NCBI RefSeq assembly: GCF_025685625.1
Contig: NZ_JAGSYI010000005.1
Span: 248,001 to 312,000 of the forward strand
Direction of reading: 5' to 3'
Length of the DNA: 64,000 bases
DNA from: Acidicapsa acidisoli
GTDB taxonomy: Bacteria > Acidobacteriota > Terriglobia > Terriglobales > Acidobacteriaceae
Part shown: one piece after another, positions 53,334-62,100 of the stretch
Numbering within the stretch: position 1 is the first letter of the stretch
Layout: every line of letters starts with the position of its first letter
Notes under the pieces: model-generated
Told to the model about the DNA's origin: nothing
The model's database searches: none
What the model saw: the letters and a program-made list of their open reading frames with translations, nothing else
Made by a program: the position numbers and the translations under genes

Positions 53334-54173
53334 CCTCCGCAAAAATCGATCCCGCCTAAGATCGACTCTCGAGTTCTCGACTCTGTGCAGAGCCTTGAAC
53401 GTTTGAGGCTGACGGTGGCCGCAAGGGGAACGAGATGCGGAAGGCCGTTCCCTCCTGCCGACCTGCGTGCTAGTCCGACTTCTGATCCTGCCCCCATGGC
53501 GCTCAACAATCGTTTTGGTAATAGCCAGCCCGAGCCCCGTCCCCCCGCTCTTTTTGGTACTGAAGAACGGTTCGAACATCCTGGGCCGGACTGCAGCGGG
53601 AATTCCGTGCCCGTTATCGGCAAAAAGGACATGCGCTTCTCCATCAGTGCGGCGAGCGCGAATCTGCAGAGTGCCTTGACGGGCCAGCGCCTCCACGGCG
53701 TTGGAAATCAGATTTGAAAACACCTGGAGCATTGCTCCCGGATTGCCCTCCACAATGACACCGCTGGGCAGCTTCTTCAGCAGCCGAATCTCCTTGGCGG
53801 CAATCTTCTTATGGTGGATGCGGAGAGCTGCTTCAGCCAGTGGCGCAATCCGGACCGGTTCCACCGTCTCCTTGGAGTGGTAGAAGCTCAGCGTCTGACG
53901 CGATATCGAGGTCAGTAAATAGATCTGCTCCTCGATGAGGCCAGAGTAGTTCCGCACTTGAGCGCCATCATCTGAATTGGTTTGAAGAAGATAGTTCAAG
54001 TTAGAAATGGCTTCGAGAGGGCCATTGACCTCATGCATCGTGGCCGCGGCGAATTCGCCTGCCAAAGCGAAGGCTTGGCTCTCGCGCAAAGCTTCTTCCA
54101 ACTGCTGGACTCTGTCGATCTTGGCAACAGGCTCATCCATGACGCAGTTCCAGTCGGCTGGAGAGGATGCCAT
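53283..54173 (-). CDS. Soluble histidine kinase with a shifted C-terminal end
   Basis: About 296 aa from ATG 54173 (54140 is a second option). Dimerisation/H-box MHEVNGPLEAISNLNYLL with the phospho-His, then HATPase boxes NLISNAVEAL (N), DNGHGIP (G1) and GGTGLGLAI (G2). There is no sensor domain or membrane segment. After GGRIRSRTSTQVGRR the usual ending GTAFRISFP appears in another frame (which would stop at 53356), so a late frameshift replaced the last strand with Arg-rich sequence derived partly from the 136-bp repeat. Activity is uncertain. It is divergent from a pseudo-receiver gene. Confidence 0.75.
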   Translation of the reverse strand: MASSPADWNCVMDEPVAKIDRVQQLEEALRESQAFALAGEFAAATMHEVNGPLEAISNLNYLLQTNSDDGAQVRNYSGLIEEQIYLLTSISRQTLSFYHSKETVEPVRIAPLAEAALRIHHKKIAAKEIRLLKKLPSGVIVEGNPGAMLQVFSNLISNAVEALARQGTLQIRARRTDGEAHVLFADNGHGIPAAVRPRMFEPFFSTKKSGGTGLGLAITKTIVERHGGRIRSRTSTQVGRRERPSASRSPCGHRQPQTFKALHRVENSRVDLRRDRFLRRRAEVYRAEVAGLIWVR

Positions 54174-54427
54174 TGCTAAGGCATCTCGGTGGAGGGAAGT
54201 TCCTCCTCGGGCCAGTGGTGAGTCTTTACCGACATTGCGGAACGAACCGTGTAAGCAGCCGCAATGTACGGTATTCAAATGCTTGGATTCCATTGAGTTC
54301 AAATAAGATGCCACGTCGCTGGTTGCGGGCGGTGTCTGCTGGTCGCATAGGACATCGGATATGTTCGCTACCCGACTTGAAAAAACGCTCCGGTGAATAC
54401 TAAAATTTGCAGTTCAGGAGAAGGATT

Positions 54428-54850
54428 ATGGCTTGTCTACCGACAATCCTTTGCCTGGGCGAGGACCGGGATTTGCTCGGGACCCGAGCGATGTTGCTCG
54501 AGAGACTGGGTGCCGAAGTGAAACGGGCAACGAGCATTGCCGAGGCTTTGGAACAAGTGGCCAGCGAGAACTTCGATCTGATTGTTCTCTGCCACAGCTT
54601 GAAACAGTGTGACTCTGTTGCTATTTGTAATGCGATCCGCGACCGAAACCCGCCGCCACTTATTCTTAAGATCACTAAATCTTTCGGTTTCGAAGAAGAG
54701 CTAGCACAACTCTTCTGCGACGCAATAGTTGATGCCCACCCCGCCACGTTAACGGACTGTGCTAGAGAACTCCTTTTCAGAAGATCAGTATCGTTTTCGC
54801 GTTCCGAATCACGGTTCGACGATTCGAGATCCAGCACTGCGCATCACTGA
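54428..54850 (+). CDS. Receiver-like protein lacking the phospho-acceptor Asp
   Basis: About 140 aa from ATG 54428 (AGGAGAAGG site). It has a CheY-like fold (TILCLGEDRDLLGTRAMLLE, then ALEQVASENFDLIVLCHSL). At the end of strand 3, where Asp is expected, the sequence reads LIVLCHSL, so Cys replaces it. The later Lys (ILKITKS) is kept. It probably does not accept phosphate in the usual way. It is divergent from the kinase and may share its promoter region. Confidence 0.78.
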   Translation: MACLPTILCLGEDRDLLGTRAMLLERLGAEVKRATSIAEALEQVASENFDLIVLCHSLKQCDSVAICNAIRDRNPPPLILKITKSFGFEEELAQLFCDAIVDAHPATLTDCARELLFRRSVSFSRSESRFDDSRSSTAHH

Positions 54851-55046
54851 AGCTCAGGCTTTCCAAGAAGTGCAAGGCCAACCGCGTCCTTCGGCGCCTC
54901 TGCTCAGCCGGTCTTCTTGCCCGCAAGGCAGACTGTAATTCCAGAAAAGAACAACCAACAATGAATGCCGGCGCACATTGCGTGCAAAGCAAATTCCGTT
55001 CGAGTCGTCGCGGTGGCGATGGTAATGTTAGACCTGAGGTTAAAGG
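54851..55046. other. Short non-coding gap
   Basis: Nothing recognised between the receiver-like gene and the small ORF at 55047. Confidence 0.4.
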
Positions 55047-55256
55047 GTGTCCTGCGAAGAAAAGGCTCGGTTGGCTATGGAATACGACACGGCCACTTCG
55101 AGATTTTCTGAAGCGGTCAGGGAACTACGCCGAAAGATGGGAACATCGCCAATGGACGAATACGATCGCCTGGAACGAGCGAGTAACGAGGCTAGAATGA
55201 GATCCGAACAGGCGCGATTGTCACTTGAGCAACCTGTGGCGGCCCATCGTTGCTAA
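55047..55256 (+). CDS. Small conserved-style acidobacterial protein
   Basis: 69 aa from GTG 55047 (AAAGG very close upstream). Highly charged and helical: MSCEEKARLAMEYDTATSRF, then RKMGTSPMDEYDRLERASNE and an end in HRC. I recall similar short helical proteins in acidobacterial genomes, but their function is unknown. It has Cys near both ends. Confidence 0.6.
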   Translation: MSCEEKARLAMEYDTATSRFSEAVRELRRKMGTSPMDEYDRLERASNEARMRSEQARLSLEQPVAAHRC

Positions 55257-55779
55257 GAACAAAGTCTGGGGATTATGAATCGCGCATCCGCCGCTGTAAG
55301 GAACGATCCGGCACCCTTATCGAACCCGCGACCTCTGCGCTTCTGATCTCTGCCGCAAATTCTGAATTTGGCTTCAATGAGCGAATCAACCGCATGTTCG
55401 CGACAGTTGATGCCCGGAAGGGCTGCTGTCCGCTGAACATAAGCTTGTTACGCAATCCGAATGACAACGGAATGCCGTCCCTTCTTCACCTTCCAAACGA
55501 GACTCCACGGACAGCGAAAAGGAAGATTCTAACTTACAGAAAACAAGCGTCACGGATGGCTTCTTTTGGCGCTGTAAGGAACAATCGGGAGCCGTTATCG
55601 AACCCTTACCACACCCACGACCTCTGCCCTGTAAACCTCTGCCCGATGCGGAACTTGGCTCGATAAGCACGTTGCCCTGTTAACCGACGTTTAGGGCTTC
55701 GGATGAGTGGCGGGCCGCGCCCTCGTTGGGCCTCCGCGACGTGCCTGGAAAATGTAAATCTGCCCGCCGAGTGCGTCCT
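55257..55779. other. Repeat-bearing non-coding stretch
   Basis: Contains a partial copy (55292-55345, CGCTGTAAGGAAC and TTATCGAACCC) and a full copy (55510-55645) of the 136-bp repeat. No gene is supported. Confidence 0.6.
55510..55645. repeat. 136-bp dispersed repeat, copy 2
   Basis: Partner of 53198-53333, same orientation, about 2.3 kb apart. Confidence 0.8.
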
Positions 55780-56199
55780 TCATATCGACCACCTCTTCGC
55801 GTGCATGAAGCGTCTCAATACATACGAAGCAAAGACGAACGCCATGACGAGAATCGGATCAAATTTATCCCAGGTACTGTCACCGCCATTCAGTTGTGAA
55901 TAGAACGCGAGTAAAAGATCGATCACAATGCCGGCATAAACCCACTCAGTCAATCGAGGCAGATTGGGAATCAGAAGGCCCACGCCACCAAGGATGTGGG
56001 TCACGCCAATCAGAGGGATGATATAGAGCGGGTATCCCAGCTGCTGATTGGCGATCCGCCATTCGCCGGGATCGTGGATTAGATATAACCGTCCGAAGTA
56101 CACCCAGATGAAGGCAACGAGGCCGGTTATTGCCATCTCGGCTATTTGAGTTGCTCGGCCGGCCCGTGCGGGTTTTTCGATTGTGTGTTCAGTTTTCAT
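55780..56199 (-). CDS. DoxX-like membrane protein
   Basis: About 139 aa from ATG 56199. Four hydrophobic segments: MAITGLVAFIWVYFGRLYLI, PLYIIPLIGVTHILGGVGLL, VYAGIVIDLLLAFY and ILVMAFVFASYVL. The pattern matches the DoxX/DoxX-like family often next to NmrA-type reductases, as here. The redox partner is unknown. The ribosome site is weak. Confidence 0.78.
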   Translation of the reverse strand: MKTEHTIEKPARAGRATQIAEMAITGLVAFIWVYFGRLYLIHDPGEWRIANQQLGYPLYIIPLIGVTHILGGVGLLIPNLPRLTEWVYAGIVIDLLLAFYSQLNGGDSTWDKFDPILVMAFVFASYVLRRFMHAKRWSI

Positions 56200-56363
56200 A
56201 TCTAAAGTGATCCTCTTCTTGCCGGTTAAATGGTTTAAATCGTTCTGCAATAAGTCGGCCAGGGCTGAGCAGCAAAGGCAGGAACAGCCGGTCGAACACC
56301 AAGTCGTCGTGGCCACGGCTGGCTGTCCCGGCCCTTAGAGCGCTGATGCTGCTTGCCCCGGAT

Positions 56364-57236
56364 CTACGCCTTGACGGCGTTCTGTGCAGCCGCAAACACA
56401 TCGCGTGCGGACGTCGTACCCGCTACGTGCTCCGTATCCGTTATTCCGAGGTCCATCCATCCCGCGTTTACGCTCTCGAACATTTCTTCGGCAGGCCCAG
56501 TGTGGCCCTTCGGGATGCCGAACTGCTGGAACGCTTCCGCCCACCCTGCACGTGGGACCGCAAAGGCTTTTACGTCGAGTGCCAGGACCTCACCCAATTG
56601 TCCGGCCACTTCATCCGCGCTTACCATCGAACCCAGCTCGATGACGCGATGCCCTGACCACGCCGGCCCGGTCAGAAGGGTTGCCACTTCTGCGCCGATG
56701 TCGTCTGACGCGACCATCGTCGATTTCCGGTTTGTAGGATTGTAGAAGACCGGTAGTGTTCCGCCCTGGGCGGCCTGTAAACCGTAAAGAAAGTTTTCGA
56801 AAAAGCCGCCGGCGCGCAAAAATGCGACCGGAGACCGCAGGCTGCGGAGACCCCGCTCCAAGAGTGATAATGCCGTGACGTTCCCCACTCCGCTTGTTCG
56901 ATTCGCACCCATCGACGAGAGCGCTACCACCCGCGGGGGCGCTACCTTGGTCAGCGCCTCGACATAGTTCGCAATCACGCCCTTTGCTTCTCTGTAATCA
57001 GGCGAGGGTGCCCATACAGCCGGCAACATAACAAACGCGCCCTCAACACCTTTGAGCGCAGCCGTTATGGCTGTCGCATCGTTCCAGTCTCCATCCACCA
57101 ACTCCACGCCCTGGTCTGCCCACTTCGCCGCTTTCTCGCGATTGCGCACAAGTGCTCGCACCTGTTTGCCTTGCTTCAGCAGATGCCGCGCAGCGGCGCC
57201 CCCAACTTTTCCAGTAATGCCCATGACTAAATACAT
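56364..57236 (-). CDS. NmrA-family NAD(P)-binding reductase
   Basis: About 290 aa from ATG 57236 (AAGGAG with 9-base spacing). N-terminal Rossmann motif YLVMGITGKVGGAAARHLLK, then RALVRNREKAAKWA, and FLRAGGFFENFLYGL. Such atypical SDR proteins reduce quinones or sense NADP/NAD balance. It is divergent from a TetR gene and has two palindromic candidate operators in the gap, so it is probably TetR-controlled. The DoxX-like gene lies downstream on the same strand. Confidence 0.9.
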   Translation of the reverse strand: MYLVMGITGKVGGAAARHLLKQGKQVRALVRNREKAAKWADQGVELVDGDWNDATAITAALKGVEGAFVMLPAVWAPSPDYREAKGVIANYVEALTKVAPPRVVALSSMGANRTSGVGNVTALSLLERGLRSLRSPVAFLRAGGFFENFLYGLQAAQGGTLPVFYNPTNRKSTMVASDDIGAEVATLLTGPAWSGHRVIELGSMVSADEVAGQLGEVLALDVKAFAVPRAGWAEAFQQFGIPKGHTGPAEEMFESVNAGWMDLGITDTEHVAGTTSARDVFAAAQNAVKA

Positions 57237-57309
57237 GCTCGTGTTCTCCTTTTGCCTCGTATTTGGCCGCCGATCCAAATGCGCGACCTGACGATTAGAG
57301 ACCAAAAAT

Positions 57310-57398
57310 AACCATTGGTTGCAAATTAATCAGTGGTTACACATTGTGAACACATCAACCAAGGCGCCTTGGGAGGCAGCGCGTTGCAACCATTGGTT
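57310..57398. promoter_or_regulatory. Two AACCATTGGTT operator copies
   Basis: AACCATTGGTT is an 11-bp palindrome found at 57310-57320 and 57388-57398. The flanks extend the match in opposite orientation (TTGCAACCA at one, TGGTTGCAA at the other). Both lie between the divergent NmrA and TetR starts, so they are likely the TetR binding sites. Confidence 0.65.
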
Positions 57399-57449
57399 AT
57401 AAATCAACAATCGGTCGCAAAAGCCGTCAAAAGGGACTAAGCTATTGAA

Positions 57450-58130
57450 GTGACATCCACATCACCAAGTCGCCGGCTGGAGCGAAAGGAGAGGTTACGG
57501 GGCGAAATCCTTGCGGCTGCCAGCAAAATGTTTGCCAATCACGGCTACGAAGCCGTGACGCTTCGCGCGATCGCTAAAGAGATCGGCTACACGCACGCCG
57601 TGATTTATCAGCATTTCCCCGACAAAGCGCATATCCTTGCCGAACTGAGCAGCGAGACGATCGGGCTGCTGATTCAGAACTTCGACGCGATTGCCGCTAA
57701 ACATCTTCGACCGAAGGAGCGCCTCTTTGCGACCTCACGTGGCTTAATTCAGTTCTGCACTTCCCATCCACAGCAGTTTCGCAACGTCTTCTTCGGGCCT
57801 GAGAACCGCAACGGCATTCGCGCTGGACAATACATCAACGACATTGGCACGCCGTTGTTCGGACGTTTCGTGCAGCTCTTTTTCGATGTTGCCAAGGATG
57901 AAGGATTGCCAAGTCGGAATGACATAGTGGTAGCCCACACCTGGTGGTACACGATCTTTGGCCTCGCCACACTCATGGTCATCCAAGGGGTTGTGCCTGA
58001 CTTGCCTGACCAGACTCTCGTGGTCGAGCAAACGATCGCCACGCTTTGGGCGGGCGTCCAAGCTGTTCCGCGATTGCCCAAGAGCGCAATCCCTAAGCAA
58101 TCCGGCCGATCTCGTACCTCAAACCAATGA
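57450..58130 (+). CDS. TetR-family regulator
   Basis: 226 aa from GTG 57450. Helix-turn-helix ILAAASKMFANHGYEAVTLR, then AIAKEIGYTHAVIYQHFPDK. The C-terminal half (FCTSHPQQFRNVFFGPENRN, then HTWWYTIFG) is a TetR_C_WHG-like ligand domain. The second half is duplicated as a pseudogene at 52638-53036. It is divergent from the NmrA reductase. Confidence 0.92.
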   Translation: MTSTSPSRRLERKERLRGEILAAASKMFANHGYEAVTLRAIAKEIGYTHAVIYQHFPDKAHILAELSSETIGLLIQNFDAIAAKHLRPKERLFATSRGLIQFCTSHPQQFRNVFFGPENRNGIRAGQYINDIGTPLFGRFVQLFFDVAKDEGLPSRNDIVVAHTWWYTIFGLATLMVIQGVVPDLPDQTLVVEQTIATLWAGVQAVPRLPKSAIPKQSGRSRTSNQ

Positions 58131-58215
58131 CAGCTTCTGTCTACTTAGGAGTCGTTGAAGGTACGTTCTTGTTGCCGGAATGAGTTTCGAACGGGATGAA
58201 CTGTGCCACAAAAGC

Positions 58216-58917
58216 CTACCTGTTGTCACTACGCGGGATCTGCGTTTCTATTGTGCTTGGGCCGCCGATGACGACGGCGGCCCAAGACTTCGATGGCTCC
58301 CAGTGAAGGCGACCTTCACCTCGCTGGATTTCAGATTGCATCAGTGGCATTACGAACTTCCGAATAGACGTGGTGACACTCTCAAGGGACGATGGTTGAA
58401 TGTAGAACTTGTTTTTCTCAACGAATGCGTTCCACTGAGCCGCTTTGGTTCTATCTGCGGAGAACTCCTCTGTGAGAGCTATTGGCGGTTCACCAACCGG
58501 AAGGGCGGTTTTGCAGCGCTCGAAGGTGTGCTGAATCGCGGTGACAAGCGGCTCACTCTCGAAGTGGAAGAGTTCCGATAGAGTCTTCAGATCGTGGAAG
58601 TCCTTCATACACGTATTCGCCATTCCGAGCTTGACCATGGCTTCAAATTTCTCTGCAATGACCGTCTCGCGCGGATAGGAAAGCAACCGCGGAGCGGGGC
58701 TTTGCAGCAATGTCGGAAAGTCCGTTTCAATCGGACCCGGCGTTACGGCATCACCAAACCCAATATCGATCTGCACTGGTAGACGAGCAGCCTCCATAAA
58801 ACCGGTGAATGTCACCCGGAGACCTTCGTAATCCTGGTCCTCTTTGATCTTTTCGACCTTGACAGTGCTCCGGTCAAAACGAACTCCATCGTCCTCGACA
58901 TCCAGATTACAAATCAA
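58216..58917 (-). pseudogene. N-terminally truncated AbiEii-type nucleotidyltransferase toxin
   Basis: 233 aa that match the middle and end of AbiEii/AbiGii (DUF1814) proteins: EDDGVRFDRSTVKVEKIKED, QIDIGFGDAVTPGP, PRETVIAEKFEAMVKLGM, then MKDFHDLKTLSELFHF. Relatives are near 300 aa and begin with a KGG/GSxxD nucleotidyltransferase site, which is missing here. The common NTRMKDF reads NTCMKDF. No AbiEi antitoxin gene is adjacent. It is probably a dead remnant of a type IV toxin-antitoxin or abortive-infection pair. Confidence 0.75.
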
Positions 58918-59129
58918 CGAAGGTCGTCCAAGTGGAAAATCCCCGACTGAAAATCAGCGAATACTACGGCGTTTTCCGCTATTAACCCCCAGAGGGAGGG
59001 CTCAATCAAAGCTCAATGAGCGCCTTGGGCTGCTCCGATATCTACGAACTGGGTCCCGACGGGGGCTTCGTTTGTCAGACGCGCGGCCGGGGACGAACAG
59101 CGTCGACTGGTCTGTGCAAGTGAGGTTGG

Positions 59130-62100
59130 TCATCCGGTGGCTGCCGAGGCGGTGGTGGGCAGAGTGAACTGAAGCGTAGCGCCGTACGGAAAGTTGTCGG
59201 CAGCCCACAAGCGGCCGCCATGCGACTCAATGATGGATCGGCTGATGCGAAGTCCCATGCCTGTACCGTGAGTCTTGGTCGTAAAAAATGCATTGAAGAT
59301 CTGCTCCGCCTGCTGTGGGGGGAGTCCTATGCCGGTATCGCTGACGGACACCTGTAGTTGCTCGTTTTCGGTTCGCTGCGACTTGATGGTCAGCTCACGC
59401 CTTCCGTCCACCTCTTTCATCGCATCGATGCTGTTGACGATCAGATTCATGGTGACCTGCTGCAATTGCACGCGATCTCCGATGATGTGAGGAAGATCCG
59501 CTGCCAGCTCCGTCCGGACTGATATGTTGTATCGCATCACCTCGCTGCGCAGCAGGGCAATCATCTCTCGAATGATCTCGTTTAGATCAACAACCTCTCG
59601 TTTCAAATTGCCCTTCTCGAACTGCGAACGGATTCTGTTGATAATTTCGCCGGCACGTCTGCCATCTCTTACGATTCTCGTGGCAGCCGCGCGCGCTTCT
59701 TCCAGATTGGGTTGATCGCGTTCGAGCCATTGCAAGCAGGCTCCTGCGTTGGTGACAGTGGCGTTGATCGGCTGATTCACTTCATGTGCCAGGGAAGCCG
59801 CCAACTCTCCCATCGTTGTCACCCGATTAGCGTGTGCAAGATCGATCTGTGCTTGGCGCAACGCCTCTTCGGCCCGTGTGCGCTCGGTGACGTCTGTCGA
59901 ACTACCCATGAATTCGATCAAATCCCCGGATGTCCCGAAAACAGGATGACCAAGGGCCTGGAGGTATTTCACCGTTCCGTCCGGAAAGAGGAGTCGAAAC
60001 TCCACTTCGTAGTCTGATTTCTCCTCGATTGCTCGATCGATTGCCTCCTCCCACTTGGCTCGATCCTCCGGATGAATGCGTTGCATTAGTTCGCTCCAAG
60101 TTGGCATGCCACCATTGGGATCGAAGCCGTATATGCGATACCATTCTTCGGAAATATGCACGGCCTCTCTTCCATGAACCCGCCAAGCCCAGCTGCTCGT
60201 GTGTGCGAGCCGCTGTGCCTCCGCTAGATACGCTTCACTTCGACGCAACGCTTCTTCCGCCAACTTGCGCTCGGTCACGTCAGTCACGGTACCCACAAAT
60301 TCGAGGTCGCCGGAGGAAGGTTCCAATGCGCGAGCTACAACATCGAGATACTTAACCGAACCGTCCGGCCTCAGCAGACGATATTCAATTTGATAACCTG
60401 TTCGCTCATGAGCCGCGTATTCGATCGTCTGCTGTACAAGAACTCTATCCTCGGGATGAATTTTCTCAAGTGCTGATTCCAACGTTAGCTTAACGGATCG
60501 ATCGTGTTCAAAAATCCTGTAGGTTTCTTCCGAGAAGTAGATTTCTCCGGTGAGAACATTCCTGCCGAAGCTGCCTGTGTGGCTGATGGCCTGTCCTTGA
60601 GCCAGGTAAGCCTCGCTGCGCTTCAGTCCTGCATAGAGGTTTGCGTTCTCCAGTGAAATTGCGGCTTGCGAAGCCAGCATCTCCAGCACCGCGATCCGGT
60701 CCGACGTGAAGGCGCGCGGAGTGAGATTGTTTTCGAGATAGAGTGCGCCAATCAGCTTCGTTTGTTTGACGATGGGCAGACAAAGAACTGACCTGGGGCG
60801 CTTCTGCTGCACATACACGTCCTCCGAATACAGGTTCCTGACCGTAGCGTCATCAAGGACCACGCGCTCCCCTGTCCGAATGGCATACTGAATCGCAGAT
60901 TTGGGAAGATCGAACGGCGAGGGGACTGTCTGTCGGACGTTTACCTCAACCTCGCTTTGGCCGGAGACAGCCTCTGCCTCGATCCGCGGCTCATCCCCGC
61001 GCAGAAGGATGAGCAGACCCCGCTCGGCCCCTGCGTGCTCCACCGCGATTCGCATGAGCTTCTCGATCAACTTGTTAAGGACAATCTCGCTGGAGAGCGC
61101 CTGCGAGGCCTTGACGACCGTCTCCACGTCCAGCTCACTAACCTGCGCGCCGATTGTGGCGTTCGTAGAGGCAGGAAGCCGTTCCTGGTGCAGGCTCGGG
61201 TAGAGTTTGTCGAGTTGCTTCACCTTGCCGTGCGCTTTCCAGCGCTCATAACAGTACCGTGCGTTGCGTAAGTAGGTGTAGGCAATCGTCTCGAAGCCAC
61301 ATGCTAAATAGAACCGCGCCGCCATCTCATGGGCCAGCGCTTCGTTCTGAACGAAGCCGTTCTCGTGAGCCGACTGAATGGCCTGCTCGTACAAGTGCAT
61401 CGCGTCGAAGCTGCGGCCTTCGAGGCGGGCGACTTCGGCTGACACCAGCGCGTGCTTATCGGCGAACGTGGGTGGGTAGTTTTCGGCCCACTCGCGCAGC
61501 TGTTCCCGGTGCTCTGCCAGCAGCTCGCGCGACTTGGTTCGCTCGTCGGCGGAAGCGTTCTCATATAGCGCCGCCACAATCAGCGCGGTGTAGCAATAGT
61601 AGTCGAGCAACACGATATGGCCGAGCCCGCTCCAAAGCAGCTCTTTTGCCTTGTCGGCTGCCGTGAGAGCTTCGTCGTAATCCCCGGACAGGAACCGTGC
61701 CTTCAATTTGAGTATCCAGTAAAAGCAGACCATCGTGTGCATCCGGTTCTCCGTGATCAGTTGCGTCTCGAACGCCGTCTCGTCAAACAGGGCGTCGCTG
61801 AACGTGGAGAAGGTTGCGGTCCGGCCCTGCATCGTCGCGATGAAGCGTTGCTCGCTCACAATGGCATCCGCCTGGTCGCGGAAACGCGCCTTTCGGGCGA
61901 AGTCCAGGGCTGTCTCCGATTCCCGCCATGCTTCGTCAAGCGGATCGTTTCGCAGGAGGAGGATCGTGACGGATTCGTAAACGCTGTAGCAGGCGTAGGT
62001 CAGAGCGCCCGTCTCGATCGCAGTGCGAAAGACCGCCCGGTTGAAATCGAGGGCGGTTGTGATGGGCTGTGTCCAGAGGGCAGCCAGTCCCATTACGTAG

